From contig NZ_SGWY01000002.1 in assembly GCF_004216665.1 (NCBI RefSeq), positions 968,685 through 1,032,684 of the forward strand: a stretch of 64,000 bases of DNA, in the 5' to 3' direction. The DNA is from Agromyces ramosus (GTDB lineage: Bacteria > Actinomycetota > Actinomycetes > Actinomycetales > Microbacteriaceae). A program made the translations under genes and the position numbers. Positions 36,441 to 45,493 of this stretch are shown here, in pieces (position 1 is the stretch's first letter; the number at the start of each line of letters is the position of its first letter). The notes under the pieces were generated by a model, which was not told the DNA's origin, did no database searches, and worked only from the letters and a program-made list of their open reading frames with translations.

Positions 36441-36484
36441 CGGCGACCGACCCACGTCGCGGCGGGTCGCACCGCGCGTCGCGT

Positions 36485-37405
36485 TCAGTCGCCGCGGAGC
36501 AGCTCGAGGGCGTGCGCGAGGTCGGCCGGGTACTCGGATCCGAAGGTCGTCCACTCCCCGTTGCCGGGGTGCGTGAGCGACAACTCCTTCGCGTGCAGCC
36601 ACTGGCGCTCGAGGCCGAGCCGCGCCGACAGGGTCGGGTCGGCGCCGTACATCGCATCGCCCGCGCACGGATGCCGCTGCGCCGCCATGTGCACGCGGAT
36701 CTGGTGCGTGCGGCCGGTCTCGAGGTGCACCTCGAGCAGCGACGCGTACGGGAACGCCTCGATCGTCTCGTAGTGCGTCACCGCGTGCTTGCCGTCGGCG
36801 ACCACGGCGAACTTCCACTCGGATCGCGGGTGTCGCCCGACGGGCGCGTCGATCGTGCCGGCGAGGGGGTCGGGATGGCCCTGGACGACCGTGTGGTAGA
36901 TCTTCTCCACCTCGCGGTCGTGGAACTGCCGCTTGAGCTCGGTGTAGGCGCGTTCCGACTTGGCGACGACCATCAGGCCGCTCGTCCCGGCGTCGAGCCG
37001 GTGCACGACGCCCTGGCGCTCGGGCGCACCCGACGTCGAGATGCGGAATCCGGCTGCGGCGAGGGCGCCCACGACCGTCGGCCCCTCCCAGCCGAGCGAG
37101 GGGTGCGCGGCGACGCCAGCCGGCTTGTCGACCACGACGAGGTCGTCGTCGTCGTGCACGATCCCGAGGTCGGGCACCGCGATCGCCTCGACCTCGAGCG
37201 TGCGCGGGGGCTGCCAGCTCACCTCGAGCCAGCCGCCGGCCCGCAGGCGGTCGGACTTGTCGACGGATGCCCCGTCGAGCACGGCACCCCCGGCTGCCGC
37301 GATGTCGGCCGCCTGCGTCCGCGAGAAGCCCAGGAGCTTCGCGAGGCCCTGGTCGACGCGCACGCCGTCGAGCCCGTCGGGCACGGGGAACGAGCGGTGC
37401 TCCAT
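36485..37405 (-). CDS. RluA/RluD family rRNA pseudouridine synthase
   Basis: 306 aa. N-terminal S4 RNA-binding domain (about 12-75, [21 protein letters not shown]), then the RluA-type catalytic domain with [16 protein letters not shown], whose Asp is the catalytic residue, and [13 protein letters not shown] near the C-terminus. RluD modifies helix 69 of 23S rRNA; the exact site here is not proved. I chose the ATG at 37405 ([11 protein letters not shown]), 2 bp before the lspA stop. This lspA-rluD pairing is common in bacteria. Confidence 0.92.
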   Translation of the reverse strand: MEHRSFPVPDGLDGVRVDQGLAKLLGFSRTQAADIAAAGGAVLDGASVDKSDRLRAGGWLEVSWQPPRTLEVEAIAVPDLGIVHDDDDLVVVDKPAGVAAHPSLGWEGPTVVGALAAAGFRISTSGAPERQGVVHRLDAGTSGLMVVAKSERAYTELKRQFHDREVEKIYHTVVQGHPDPLAGTIDAPVGRHPRSEWKFAVVADGKHAVTHYETIEAFPYASLLEVHLETGRTHQIRVHMAAQRHPCAGDAMYGADPTLSARLGLERQWLHAKELSLTHPGNGEWTTFGSEYPADLAHALELLRGD

Positions 37406-37407
37406 GC

Positions 37408-38067
37408 TCAGGACTCGGCAGCGAGCGGCGAGCCCGCGAGCGGCGTTCGCCCGTCGCCGGCCGGGGCGGCGCCGGGACCGTCGGTCGTCGCCTGGCCGGT
37501 CGCCGGCGCGTCGGCCGCAGGCTCCGCCTCGGCCGCGGCATCCGTGCGCTTGGACTCGCGGATGCCGTCGAGCCCGACCCCGCGGATGGTCAGGATCATG
37601 AAGAGCACCATGCTCGACACGATCGCGATGTCGGCGACGTTGTAGATCGCGGGGATCAGCCACGGCGTCGAGATGAAGTCGATGACGTGGCCCAGCCCGA
37701 AGCTGGGCTCCCTGAGGAGCCGGTCGGTGAGGTTGCCGAGCACCCCGCCGAGCAGGAGCCCGAACACGAGCGCCCACGCGATCGAGCGGATGCGCCGGGC
37801 GAACCAGACGATGAACGTGATCACGCCGGCCGCGAGGATCGTGAAGATCCACGTCATGCCGCTCGCGAGCGAGAAGGCCGCGCCGGGGTTCCGCACGAAC
37901 TGCCACTGCAGCACCGTGCCGAGCACCGGCACGACCTCACCCTCGGTGAGGTTCGTGACGACGAGGAACTTGCTCAGCTGGTCGAGGCCGTACACCGCGA
38001 GGGCGCCGCCGACCAGGACGAGGAGTGCAGTGGTGGTGCCGACCTTCGCGGCCCGCTCAGCCGCCAA
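37408..38067 (-). CDS. lspA: Lipoprotein signal peptidase
   Basis: 219 aa, four membrane helices. LspA cleaves prolipoproteins before the lipidated Cys. Conserved segments: [11 protein letters not shown] near residue 27-37, [10 protein letters not shown] (58-67), GNLTDRL (111-117), HVIDF with catalytic Asp130, and YNVADIAI with Asp146. The start appears to be TTG at 38067, overlapping the divIVA stop by 11 bp; no ATG or GTG lies before the first helix. The C-terminus carries about 55 extra Ala/Pro/Gly-rich residues beyond the last helix. Confidence 0.93.
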   Translation of the reverse strand: MAAERAAKVGTTTALLVLVGGALAVYGLDQLSKFLVVTNLTEGEVVPVLGTVLQWQFVRNPGAAFSLASGMTWIFTILAAGVITFIVWFARRIRSIAWALVFGLLLGGVLGNLTDRLLREPSFGLGHVIDFISTPWLIPAIYNVADIAIVSSMVLFMILTIRGVGLDGIRESKRTDAAAEAEPAADAPATGQATTDGPGAAPAGDGRTPLAGSPLAAES

Positions 38068-38740
38068 AGCCCTGGAAGGTCGGTGCGGGTGCCTGCTCGC
38101 TCGCGCTCACGGGCGAGGAGAAGCCCTGGCCGCCCGAGACCTGCACGGGAGCGGCCGTGTCGAGCTCGCGGAGCTGGCCCTCGATGTAGCTCTTCAGCTT
38201 CAGGCGGTAGTCGCGCTCGAAGACACGCAGCTCGTCGACGCGCTTCTCGAGCGCGATGCGCTCCTGGTCGAGGATGCCCATCTGCGCACGCTGCTTGGCC
38301 TCGGCCTCGGCGACGACGCGCGCAGCCGTGGCGTGGCCCTCGGCGATCAGCGCGTCGCGCTTCTCGATGCCCTCGCGCACGTGCTCCTCGTGCAGGCGGC
38401 GTGCGAGCTGCAGGAGGTTCGTGGTCGACGTCTGCTCGTCGAGCTCGGACTGGGGCGCGGCGGGGGCCTGGGTCGGCACCGCGACGGTGGGCGGCGGTGC
38501 GGCCGGCTCCGTGTAGACCGCGGCGGGGGCCGGTGCGGCGGGGGCGCCCTTCGCGGCATCCGAGGCGCGGGCCTCGGCGGCCGAGAGGCGCTGGCGCAGC
38601 TCGTCGTTCTCCTGGTTCAGCCGGCGCAGCTCGACGACCACCTCGTCGAGGAAGTCGTCGACCTCGTCCTGGTCGTAGCCCTCCCGGAACTTCGTCGCCT
38701 GGAAGCGCTTGTTGACCACATCTTCCGGAGTTAGCGCCAT
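38057..38740 (-). CDS. divIVA: DivIVA/Wag31 polar growth and division protein
   Basis: 227 aa. DivIVA binds curved membrane at poles and septa and in actinomycetes directs polar wall synthesis. The N-terminal membrane-binding domain MALTPEDVVNKRF with GYDQDEVDDFLDEVV leads into a coiled coil (about 35-65). A Pro/Ala-rich linker (about 75-125) and a second coiled coil (about 130-195) follow. The ATG at 38740 is preferred over the upstream ATG at 38779 because the family begins at MxLTPxDV. Its stop overlaps the lspA start. A TACCGT -10-like element and an inverted repeat lie upstream. Confidence 0.94.
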   Translation of the reverse strand: MALTPEDVVNKRFQATKFREGYDQDEVDDFLDEVVVELRRLNQENDELRQRLSAAEARASDAAKGAPAAPAPAAVYTEPAAPPPTVAVPTQAPAAPQSELDEQTSTTNLLQLARRLHEEHVREGIEKRDALIAEGHATAARVVAEAEAKQRAQMGILDQERIALEKRVDELRVFERDYRLKLKSYIEGQLRELDTAAPVQVSGGQGFSSPVSASEQAPAPTFQGFGG

Positions 38741-38783
38741 GGCTTCCCATCCCTCGAATCTGTCGAACTGATCGATCACGTTC

Positions 38784-38797
38784 TGCTAACGGTAGCA
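38784..38797. promoter_or_regulatory. divIVA promoter region with an inverted repeat
   Basis: TGCTA (38784-38788) and TAGCA (38793-38797) are perfect 5-bp arms around 4 bp. On the minus strand the centre reads TACCGT (38789-38794), a plausible -10 about 48 bp before the divIVA start. A regulator bound here would cover the -10. Confidence 0.4.
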
Positions 38798-38856
38798 AAG
38801 ACCTCATCGGGGGCGCAGTGCCGAACGTCACGGCCTGCCACCCTCGCAGGAGATCG

Positions 38857-39174
38857 TCAGCCGGAGGCCGCCGCTCCGGCCGCCAGCCACGACACCAGGG
38901 TCATGGCGACGATGACGAGCAGCATGGCCAGGCTCCACCCGAGGTCGAGTGCGATCTGGCCGATGCGTATCGGCGGCACGAGCCGCCGGAAGAAGCGCAC
39001 GGGCGGATCCGTCACGCTGTAGACGACTTCCACGACCACGAGCCAGAAGCCGCGCGGACGCCACGAACGGTTGAACGTGCGCACCAGATCGAGCACGAAC
39101 CGCGCCCACATCAGGAAGAAGTAGATGAGGAGCAGCGTGTAGAGGATGTTCCAGACGACGGCCAGTGCGCCCAC
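38857..39174 (-). CDS. YggT family membrane protein
   Basis: 105 aa with a GTG start. Two membrane helices, one near the start (about 5-25) and one at the end (about 77-98), flank the family signature WRPRGFWLVVVEVVYSVTDPPVRFFRRLVPPIR (in part: SVTDPPVRFFRRLVPP). The function is not settled; the family is linked to division and osmotic tolerance. It lies 5 bp after sepF and before divIVA, the standard order in Gram-positive bacteria. Confidence 0.9.
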   Translation of the reverse strand: MGALAVVWNILYTLLLIYFFLMWARFVLDLVRTFNRSWRPRGFWLVVVEVVYSVTDPPVRFFRRLVPPIRIGQIALDLGWSLAMLLVIVAMTLVSWLAAGAAASG

Positions 39175-39179
39175 GACGG

Positions 39180-39650
39180 CTACGCGTGCGTGAAGAACGA
39201 GGCGTCGACGTCGCCCTCGGCCTCGCCGGCCTCACCCGAGACCACGACGTGGGCGGGCGAGAGCAGGAAGACCTTGCTCGTGACGCGCTCGATCTTGCCG
39301 TACAGGCCCTGGGAGAGCCCGCTGGCGAAGTCGATGAGTCGCCGGGCGTCGCCGTCGGACATCTGCGAGAGGTTGATGATGACCGGGACCCCCTCGCGGA
39401 AGGACTCGGCGATCACCTGGGCGTCACGGTACTGACGCGGGTGCACGGTGAGGATCTCGTTCATCTCCGCCTGCGGTGTGCTCGGTTGGACATGGTGCTT
39501 GCGGAGTGGCGTGACCGCCGCTCCCGTCTTGGGGGCCGGGGCGGCGTGCACGATCGGTGCAGCGGGCGCCGGAGCCTGCGGGGCCTCGTGCTCGAGCTCC
39601 TCATCGGCGAGGCCGAGGTAGACCATGGTCTTCTTGAGCGGGTTCGACAT
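39180..39650 (-). CDS. sepF: Cell division protein SepF
   Basis: 156 aa. SepF binds the membrane through its N-terminal amphipathic helix and tethers and bundles FtsZ; in actinomycetes, which lack FtsA, it is the main anchor. The N-terminal helix region ([18 protein letters not shown]), an acidic and Ala/Pro linker, and the C-terminal SepF core ([19 protein letters not shown], then [14 protein letters not shown]) are visible. GGAGG lies about 6 bp before the ATG. It is one gene away from ftsZ and shares its operon. Confidence 0.95.
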   Translation of the reverse strand: MSNPLKKTMVYLGLADEELEHEAPQAPAPAAPIVHAAPAPKTGAAVTPLRKHHVQPSTPQAEMNEILTVHPRQYRDAQVIAESFREGVPVIINLSQMSDGDARRLIDFASGLSQGLYGKIERVTSKVFLLSPAHVVVSGEAGEAEGDVDASFFTHA

Positions 39651-39683
39651 CGCTGCCTCCGTCTGTGTTCCGTCTCTTCGAGG

Positions 39684-40355
39684 CTAACCGGCGTCCGGCC
39701 GATTCCCGGTGATTGCGGTACCGATCCGCAGGTGTGTCGCGCCCTCCAGAATGGCCTCGCGGAAGTCATGCGACATCCCCATTGACAGCGACGCGGCATC
39801 CGGTGCGGTTCGCCGCACGCGCTCGGACAGCAGGCGCATGCGTCCGAACGCGGGGCGTGCCGGCTCCCCCAGGGGGGCCACCCCCATCAGCCCGCGCAGG
39901 CGGAGTCCGGGCGTGCCGAGCACGAGCTCGACGAGGTCGTCGAGCCCGTCGGGCTCGACGCCGCCACGAGCCGGGTCCTCGGTGAGGTTGACCTGGACGA
40001 AGCAGTCGATGGTGGACTCGTCGGAGCGGAGCGCCTCGACCAGCGCGGGCCGGTCCACCGAGTGGATGGCGTTCGCGTACGCGCGCACCTGCCTGGCCTT
40101 CTTGGTCTGGAGCTGCCCGACGAAGTGCCAGCGGAGGCCGAGCGACGCGAGCTCCGCGGCCTTCGCCTGCGCCTCCTGGTGGCGGTTCTCGCCGATGTCC
40201 TGCACGCCGAGGGCGGCGAGCTCGGCGACGAGCGACGCCGGCTGGAACTTGGTCACGACGATCGTGGTGATCTCGTTCGGGTGACGGCCCGCGTCGCGCG
40301 CGGCATCCGCGATGCTGCCCTGGACCGAGGCCAGTCGATCGGCGAGGGCGCTCAC
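39684..40355 (-). CDS. YggS/PLPBP pyridoxal phosphate homeostasis protein
   Basis: 223 aa with a GTG start. It has the fold of alanine racemase's N-terminal domain. The PLP-binding Lys36 is in VVTKFQP, with IGENRHQEAQ (about 53-62), WHFVGQLQTKK and a late SMGMSHDF phosphate-site segment. The family controls free PLP and affects amino acid balance rather than catalysing a known reaction. It lies between ftsZ (31 bp) and sepF (33 bp), its usual place. Confidence 0.93.
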   Translation of the reverse strand: MSALADRLASVQGSIADAARDAGRHPNEITTIVVTKFQPASLVAELAALGVQDIGENRHQEAQAKAAELASLGLRWHFVGQLQTKKARQVRAYANAIHSVDRPALVEALRSDESTIDCFVQVNLTEDPARGGVEPDGLDDLVELVLGTPGLRLRGLMGVAPLGEPARPAFGRMRLLSERVRRTAPDAASLSMGMSHDFREAILEGATHLRIGTAITGNRPDAG

Positions 40356-40386
40356 GTGCGACCCCGCTCGACCGACTCGCTCGCGA

Positions 40387-41586
40387 TCACTTCAGGAAGT
40401 CGGGGATGTCGAGGTCGTCGCCGTCGTCGTCGAACGCGGGGTCCGACACGATCTGGTCGGCGGCCGCCGTGGGCGCATCGCCCCAGTTCGCGGTCTCGAC
40501 GAGCTCGTCGATGTCGATCTCGCCGATCGCCTCGGCGGCGGCGTCGCTCCCCATGGAGGAGCCGCCGACCGCCGCGCCGACCGCCGCGGGAACGAAGCTC
40601 GTGCGCCTCGCCTCCACGGGCTGGGGCTTCGCGCCGGGCTCGCCGCCGTCGAAGCCCGCTGCGATGACGGTGACGCGCACCTCGTCGCCGAGCGTGTCGT
40701 CGATCACCGCGCCGAAGATGATGTTCGCCTCGGGGTGCACCGCCTCCTGCACGAGGCGTGCCGCGTCGTTGATCTCGAAGATGCCGAGGTTCGACCCGCC
40801 CTGGATGGAGAGCAGCACGCCGTGCGCGCCGTCGATCGACGCCTCGAGCAGCGGGCTCGCGACGGCGAGCTCGGCGGCCTTGATGGCGCGGTCGGCGCCT
40901 CGCGACGAGCCGATGCCCATGAGCGCGGAGCCCGCGCCCTGCATGACCGACTTGACGTCGGCGAAGTCGAGGTTGATGAGGCCGGGCGTCGTGATGAGGT
41001 CGGTGATGCCCTGCACACCGGCGAGCAGCACCTGGTCGGCGGTCGCGAAAGCCTCGAGCATCGAGATGCCACGATCGCTGATCTCGAGGAGCCGGTCGTT
41101 CGGCACGACGATGAGGGTGTCGACCTCCTCCTTCAGCCGCGCGACGCCCTGCTCGGCCTGCGTCTGCCGGCGCTTGCCCTCGAATCCGAAGGGCTTGGTG
41201 ACGACGCCGATGGTGAGGGCGCCGATCGACTTCGCGATGCGCGCCACGACGGGCGCGCCGCCCGTGCCCGTGCCGCCGCCCTCGCCCGCCGTCACGAAGA
41301 CCATGTCGGCGCCCGCGAGCGCCTCCTCGATCTCCTCGGCGTGGTCCTCGGCCGCCCGACGGCCGACCTCGGGGTCGGCACCCGCGCCGAGCCCGCGCGT
41401 GAGATCGCGGCCGACGTCGAGCTTGACGTCTGCATCGCTCATCAGCAGCGCCTGGGCGTCGGTGTTGATCGCGATGAACTCGACCCCGCGCAGGCCGAGT
41501 TCGATCATGCGGTTGACGGCGTTCACACCGCCGCCGCCGATGCCGACGACCTTGATGACGGCGAGGTAGTTCTGGTTAGACGACAT
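40387..41586 (-). CDS. ftsZ: Cell division protein FtsZ
   Basis: 399 aa tubulin-like GTPase that forms the division ring. The N-terminus [18 protein letters not shown] (15 onwards), the tubulin signature [15 protein letters not shown] (about 105-119) and the T7-loop region [11 protein letters not shown] are intact. An acidic variable linker leads to the C-terminal peptide [10 protein letters not shown] that binds SepF. The ATG at 41586 has GGAGGG 8 bp upstream. A 178-bp spacer from ftsQ, with tandem repeats, suggests ftsZ has its own promoter. Confidence 0.98.
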   Translation of the reverse strand: MSSNQNYLAVIKVVGIGGGGVNAVNRMIELGLRGVEFIAINTDAQALLMSDADVKLDVGRDLTRGLGAGADPEVGRRAAEDHAEEIEEALAGADMVFVTAGEGGGTGTGGAPVVARIAKSIGALTIGVVTKPFGFEGKRRQTQAEQGVARLKEEVDTLIVVPNDRLLEISDRGISMLEAFATADQVLLAGVQGITDLITTPGLINLDFADVKSVMQGAGSALMGIGSSRGADRAIKAAELAVASPLLEASIDGAHGVLLSIQGGSNLGIFEINDAARLVQEAVHPEANIIFGAVIDDTLGDEVRVTVIAAGFDGGEPGAKPQPVEARRTSFVPAAVGAAVGGSSMGSDAAAEAIGEIDIDELVETANWGDAPTAAADQIVSDPAFDDDGDDLDIPDFLK

Positions 41587-41602
41587 GTCCGGCCCTCCGT
41601 GC

Positions 41603-41640
41603 GAACTCTGAACCCTGAACCTCAAGTCGAAGGTTAAAGT
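41603..41640. repeat. Tandem CTGAACC repeat and inverted AACCT/AGGTT pair upstream of ftsZ
   Basis: Two exact head-to-tail copies of CTGAACC (41608-41621) follow a related CGAACT. The last copy runs into AACCT (41618-41622), paired with AGGTT (41631-41635) across 8 bp. All lie 17-50 bp before the ftsZ start, in the leader or promoter. Confidence 0.5.
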
Positions 41641-41764
41641 TTTGCTGAGTATGCAATTCCTGATTCGAAGGTAGGTGTCCACCGACCGCCCTCGGGAAAG
41701 GCGGGCCCGCGTGTCGCGAACCGCTCGGCAGACCGGGTGCCCGACGGCCCGATGAAGGACGGAC

Positions 41765-42898
41765 TCACTCCGTGACGGGGCTCGACGGTGCGGACACGTC
41801 GTACTGCGACACCGTGTCGGGCGGCGCGGCGCGCATGAGCGACGCGAGCACCGTGGCCTTCAGCGCGGAGTCCTCCGCGCTCCCCCACACCACGCTCGCG
41901 CCGCCCGCCAGCTCGAGCCGGACGTCGTCGGCGGTCGCGGCGGTCGCACCGGTCAGCTGGCCGCGCACGTCGGCAGGGAGGCTCCGGACCACCGCCGCGA
42001 CGGCGCGGAAGCCCTCGTCCGCGACGCCGCCGTCGACCTGGATCAGGGGCTGGCCGGCGGGAAGCGTGTCGGGACGGTCGATCACCACGCCCGCGGCATC
42101 CACGAGCTCGAGTCCGGAACCGGTGTCGATGACGCCCACCGGCGTGCGCTCGACGATGCGGACCACGAGCGTGCCTGGCGGGACGGTCTCGGTCGAGTAC
42201 GTCTCGATCAGGGGGAATCGCGCGAGTGCGGCATGCACCTCGGACGAGTCGATGAGCGGCAGCGGCGTGCCGACCACGTCGGCGAACGCCGCCTGCACGT
42301 CGGCGGCGGGGATGCGCTGGGCGCCCTCGATGCGCACGTCGCGCAGTGCCATGAGCGGCGAGTACGCGCCGACCCCGACCACGGCGACGAGGGCGAGCAG
42401 CGCACCCGCGACGACCGCCCAGGTGACGCGACGCCGGCGCGAGCGCTTCGTGAAGCGGCGCACCTCCTGGCGCTCGTAGCGTCGGCGTTCGCGCGCGGCT
42501 GCCGCCAGAGCGCGCTTGGCCGATCGGGCGTCGCCGGGTGCCGACGGCGCGGCATCCTCGTCGGGCCCCGACTCGACCGATGCCGCTCGCGTGCCGGGAT
42601 CCGCGAGGACGCCGACGCCCGACGCGACGGGGCCGCCGGCCGCAGCCGGGGCGGCTCGCCGCTGCGACGGGACGCTCGCACGCCCCGCCGGACCGGCCGA
42701 CGTCGAGACCACGGCGATCGGCTCGGTCGAGACCCGATCGGCGTCCGAGGCGCCGCGCGCACCCCGGCCCGGAAGCGGCGCGCTCGGCTGGGGCGCGGGT
42801 CGCCCCGGCGTGACGCGCTCCGCCGTCGGGCGCTCCCCCGCGGCACGATCGGCCGCCCGCGGTGCGGGAGGACGATCGAAGCCCTGCGGGCGCTTCAC
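41765..42898 (-). CDS. ftsQ: Cell division protein FtsQ
   Basis: 377 aa, longer than the usual 250-310, because of a cytoplasmic N-terminal region of about 155 residues that is Ala/Pro/Arg-rich and probably disordered. A single membrane helix (about 158-180) and a POTRA domain ([23 protein letters not shown], in part) follow, then the FtsQ beta domain. FtsQ scaffolds the FtsL-FtsB complex at the septum. The GTG at 42898 lies 13 bp after the murC stop. Despite the N-terminal extension the reading frame is clean. Confidence 0.9.
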   Translation of the reverse strand: MKRPQGFDRPPAPRAADRAAGERPTAERVTPGRPAPQPSAPLPGRGARGASDADRVSTEPIAVVSTSAGPAGRASVPSQRRAAPAAAGGPVASGVGVLADPGTRAASVESGPDEDAAPSAPGDARSAKRALAAAARERRRYERQEVRRFTKRSRRRRVTWAVVAGALLALVAVVGVGAYSPLMALRDVRIEGAQRIPAADVQAAFADVVGTPLPLIDSSEVHAALARFPLIETYSTETVPPGTLVVRIVERTPVGVIDTGSGLELVDAAGVVIDRPDTLPAGQPLIQVDGGVADEGFRAVAAVVRSLPADVRGQLTGATAATADDVRLELAGGASVVWGSAEDSALKATVLASLMRAAPPDTVSQYDVSAPSSPVTE

Positions 42899-42911
42899 GC
42901 GCGGAGCGTCC

Positions 42912-44312
42912 TCATCCGCGCTCCCGCTCGAGCGAGCCGAGCAGCTGCGGCACGATGCGGTAGACGTCGCCGCAGCCGAGGGTGATCACGAAGTCGCCCT
43001 CGCGGGCGATGCGCGCCGTGTGGTCGGCGGCCTCCTGCCAGTCGGGCACGAATGCGACGCGCTCGGGATCATCGAACCGCTCGCTGACGAGCGCCCCGGT
43101 GACACCGGGCACGGGATCCTCGCGGGCGCCGTACACGTCGAGCACGACCGTCTCGTCGGCGTACCGCTCGAGCACCTCGGCGAACTCCTTCGCGAACGTC
43201 TGCGTCCGGCTGTACGTGTGCGGCTGGTGCACCGCGATGATGCGCCCCGAGCCGACGACGGTGCGGGCCGCCGAGAGCGCCGCGGCCACCTCCGTGGGGT
43301 GGTGCGCGTAGTCGTCGTACACGCTCACGCCGCCGACCGTTCCGTGCAGCTCGAAGCGACGGCCGGTGCCCGCGAAGCGTGCGATGCCGGCGAGGGATGC
43401 CGCGGGGTCGAAGCCGAGCCCGACGAGGACGGCGAACGCGCCGGCGGCGTTGATGGCGTTGTGGCGGCCGGGGATGCGGAGCGTCGCCCGGTGCGTGACC
43501 CCGTCGTGGTCGATCGCGAACGACACGGGACCGTCGGTCTCGATCGAGTGCACGCGGACGGCGGCGTCCGCGGCCTCGCCGAAGCTGACGACCCGCGGGT
43601 GGGAGAGACGTTCGGCGACCCGCGTGGCGCCGGCGTCGTCGGAGGAGATGACGACGAGCTCCCGCGCCCGGTCGGCGAAGTCGACGAAGGCCTGCTCGAA
43701 CGCGTCGCGCGATCCGTAGTGGTCGAGGTGGTCGGGGTCGACGTTCGTGATGAGCGCGACGGACGTGTCGTAGAGCAGGAACGACCCGTCGGACTCGTCG
43801 GCCTCGACGACGAAGAGGTCGCCGTCACCGGATGCCGCGCTGACCCCGAGCTCCTCGATGACACCCCCGTTCACGAAGCTCGGGTCCTCCCCGAGCTCGA
43901 GGAGGCCCGTGATGATCATGCCCGTCGACGTGGTCTTGCCGTGCGCGCCGGCGACCGACACGAGCCGCTGCCCCGCGATCAGCCAGGCGAGCGCCTGCGA
44001 GCGGTGCAGCACGGGGAGTCCCCGCTCGAGCGCGAGCTGGTACTCGGGGTTGTCCTGCCAGAGCGCGCCCGTCACGACGACGGCCTCGGCATCGCCGACG
44101 TTGGCGGCGTCATGGCCGATCGCGATCTCGGCGCCGAGGTCCCGCAGCGCCGCGACGTTGGCCGAGTCGCGCACGTCGGACCCGGTGACGCGGTGCCCCG
44201 CGCCGAGGAACAGTCGCGCGATGCCGCTCATGCCCGAGCCGCCGATGCCGACGAAGTGCACGGCGCCGAGCTCGGCGGGGATCTGGGCGGTGAGGTCGGG
44301 CTTGATGGTCAC
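42912..44312 (-). CDS. murC: UDP-N-acetylmuramate-L-alanine ligase
   Basis: 466 aa. Adds the first residue, L-Ala, to UDP-MurNAc. The N-terminal Rossmann-like domain begins [19 protein letters not shown], the ATP loop is [13 protein letters not shown] (about 112-124), and the central [13 protein letters not shown] and DHLDHYGS segments are the Mur ligase signature. I chose the GTG at 44312 ([12 protein letters not shown]), with GAGGAAG about 8 bp upstream; the frame is open far upstream but that is the murG region in another frame. An 80-bp spacer with a 20-bp palindrome separates it from murG. Confidence 0.95.
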   Translation of the reverse strand: MTIKPDLTAQIPAELGAVHFVGIGGSGMSGIARLFLGAGHRVTGSDVRDSANVAALRDLGAEIAIGHDAANVGDAEAVVVTGALWQDNPEYQLALERGLPVLHRSQALAWLIAGQRLVSVAGAHGKTTSTGMIITGLLELGEDPSFVNGGVIEELGVSAASGDGDLFVVEADESDGSFLLYDTSVALITNVDPDHLDHYGSRDAFEQAFVDFADRARELVVISSDDAGATRVAERLSHPRVVSFGEAADAAVRVHSIETDGPVSFAIDHDGVTHRATLRIPGRHNAINAAGAFAVLVGLGFDPAASLAGIARFAGTGRRFELHGTVGGVSVYDDYAHHPTEVAAALSAARTVVGSGRIIAVHQPHTYSRTQTFAKEFAEVLERYADETVVLDVYGAREDPVPGVTGALVSERFDDPERVAFVPDWQEAADHTARIAREGDFVITLGCGDVYRIVPQLLGSLERERG

Positions 44313-44362
44313 GTGCGGCGGGTCTTCCTCGGTGCGTCGGTCTGCGGTCGGGGGCTCGGGCG

Positions 44363-44382
44363 GCGGATGCCGCGGCATCCGC
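44363..44382. repeat. Perfect 20-bp palindrome between murG and murC
   Basis: GCGGATGCCG joined to its exact reverse complement, with no loop. It consists of two inverted copies of the GGATGCC heptamer that recurs through the window. No T-run follows, so it does not look like an ordinary terminator. Confidence 0.85.
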
Positions 44383-44392
44383 TCACTCCACG

Positions 44393-45493
44393 TTACGCGC
44401 CTTGCGCGGTGTCGCCGGCACCCCCGCCGAGTGCGGCGTCGACGAGGGCGATCATGCGGTCGGTGCCGTCGCGGTGGCCGACGGATGCAGCGGCGGCCGC
44501 CATCCGTGCGACGCGATCGCGATCGCCGAGCAGCGGCACCAGCTCGCCCCGCACCCAGTCGGGCACGAAGTCGGCGTCGTCGACGAGGACGCCCCCGCCC
44601 GCCGCCACCACGTCGGCCGCGTTGAAGCGCTGCTCGCCGTTGCCCACCGGGTACGGCACGTACACGGCCGGGATGCCGAGCGCGGCGAGCTCGCTCACGG
44701 TGGCGGCGCCGGCGCGCGACACTGCGGCGTCCGCGACCGCGAGTGCGAGGTCCATGCGGTCGGCGTACTCGGCCATGCGGTAGTCGGGGATGCCGGGATC
44801 GTCGACGTCGGACGCCGCGCCCGTGATGTGCAGCACCTGCCAGCCCGCTGCGGTGAGGTCGCCGGCGGTCTCGACCATCGTGCGGTTGATGCGCCGTGCG
44901 CCCAGCGAACCGCCCGTCGCGAGCAGCACCGGTCGCGCCGGGTCCAGTCCGAAGAAGCGGGCCGCCTCGTCGCGGAGCGCCGCCCGGTCGAGCGTCTCGA
45001 TCTCGCGGCGCAGCGGCATGCCCACGACCTCGGCACGGCGCAGCGGCGTGCCGCCGAAGGCCACGCCGACGGCGGCGGCCCAGCGGGAGCCGAGCCGGTT
45101 CGCGAGTCCCGGCCTGGCATTGGCCTCGTGGATCGCGACCGGGACGTGCGCTCGACGCGCGGCGAGGTACGCCGGCGTCGCGACGTAGCCGCCGAAGCCG
45201 ACGACGACGTCGACGCCGCGCTCGGCGATGATCGTCGACACGTCGTCGATCGACCCGCGGAACCGGGCGGGGAAGGCCACGGCCGCACGGTTCGGGCGAC
45301 GCGGGAACGGCACCTTCGCGATCGTGAGGAGCTCGTAGCCGCGGGCGGGCACGAGTCGCGACTCCAGGCCCTCGGCGGTGCCGAGCACGAGCACCACGTC
45401 GTCGGGCCGCCGCTCGCGCAGGCGATCGGCGACGGCGAGCAGGGGGTTCACATGGCCGGCCGTTCCGCCGCCGGCCAGGAGGTAGACGGTCAT
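44393..45493 (-). CDS. murG: Lipid II synthase MurG (GlcNAc transferase)
   Basis: 366 aa GT-B glycosyltransferase, peripheral on the inner membrane face, converting lipid I to lipid II. The N-terminal [16 protein letters not shown] glycine-rich loop, the [16 protein letters not shown] and [12 protein letters not shown] segments and the C-terminal donor site ([24 protein letters not shown], in part) are present. The ATG at 45493 overlaps the ftsW stop by 4 bp. The stop is followed by the 80-bp spacer before murC. Confidence 0.95.
   Translation of the reverse strand: MTVYLLAGGGTAGHVNPLLAVADRLRERRPDDVVLVLGTAEGLESRLVPARGYELLTIAKVPFPRRPNRAAVAFPARFRGSIDDVSTIIAERGVDVVVGFGGYVATPAYLAARRAHVPVAIHEANARPGLANRLGSRWAAAVGVAFGGTPLRRAEVVGMPLRREIETLDRAALRDEAARFFGLDPARPVLLATGGSLGARRINRTMVETAGDLTAAGWQVLHITGAASDVDDPGIPDYRMAEYADRMDLALAVADAAVSRAGAATVSELAALGIPAVYVPYPVGNGEQRFNAADVVAAGGGVLVDDADFVPDWVRGELVPLLGDRDRVARMAAAAASVGHRDGTDRMIALVDAALGGGAGDTAQGA

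Noticed and set aside
33002-37645. A plus-strand open frame of more than 1500 codons opposite dnaE, the pseudouridine synthase gene and lspA
   Set aside because: It is the antisense shadow of strongly coding GC-rich genes. Its product is a His/Asp/Val/Arg-rich sequence with no domain, and it crosses several real genes.
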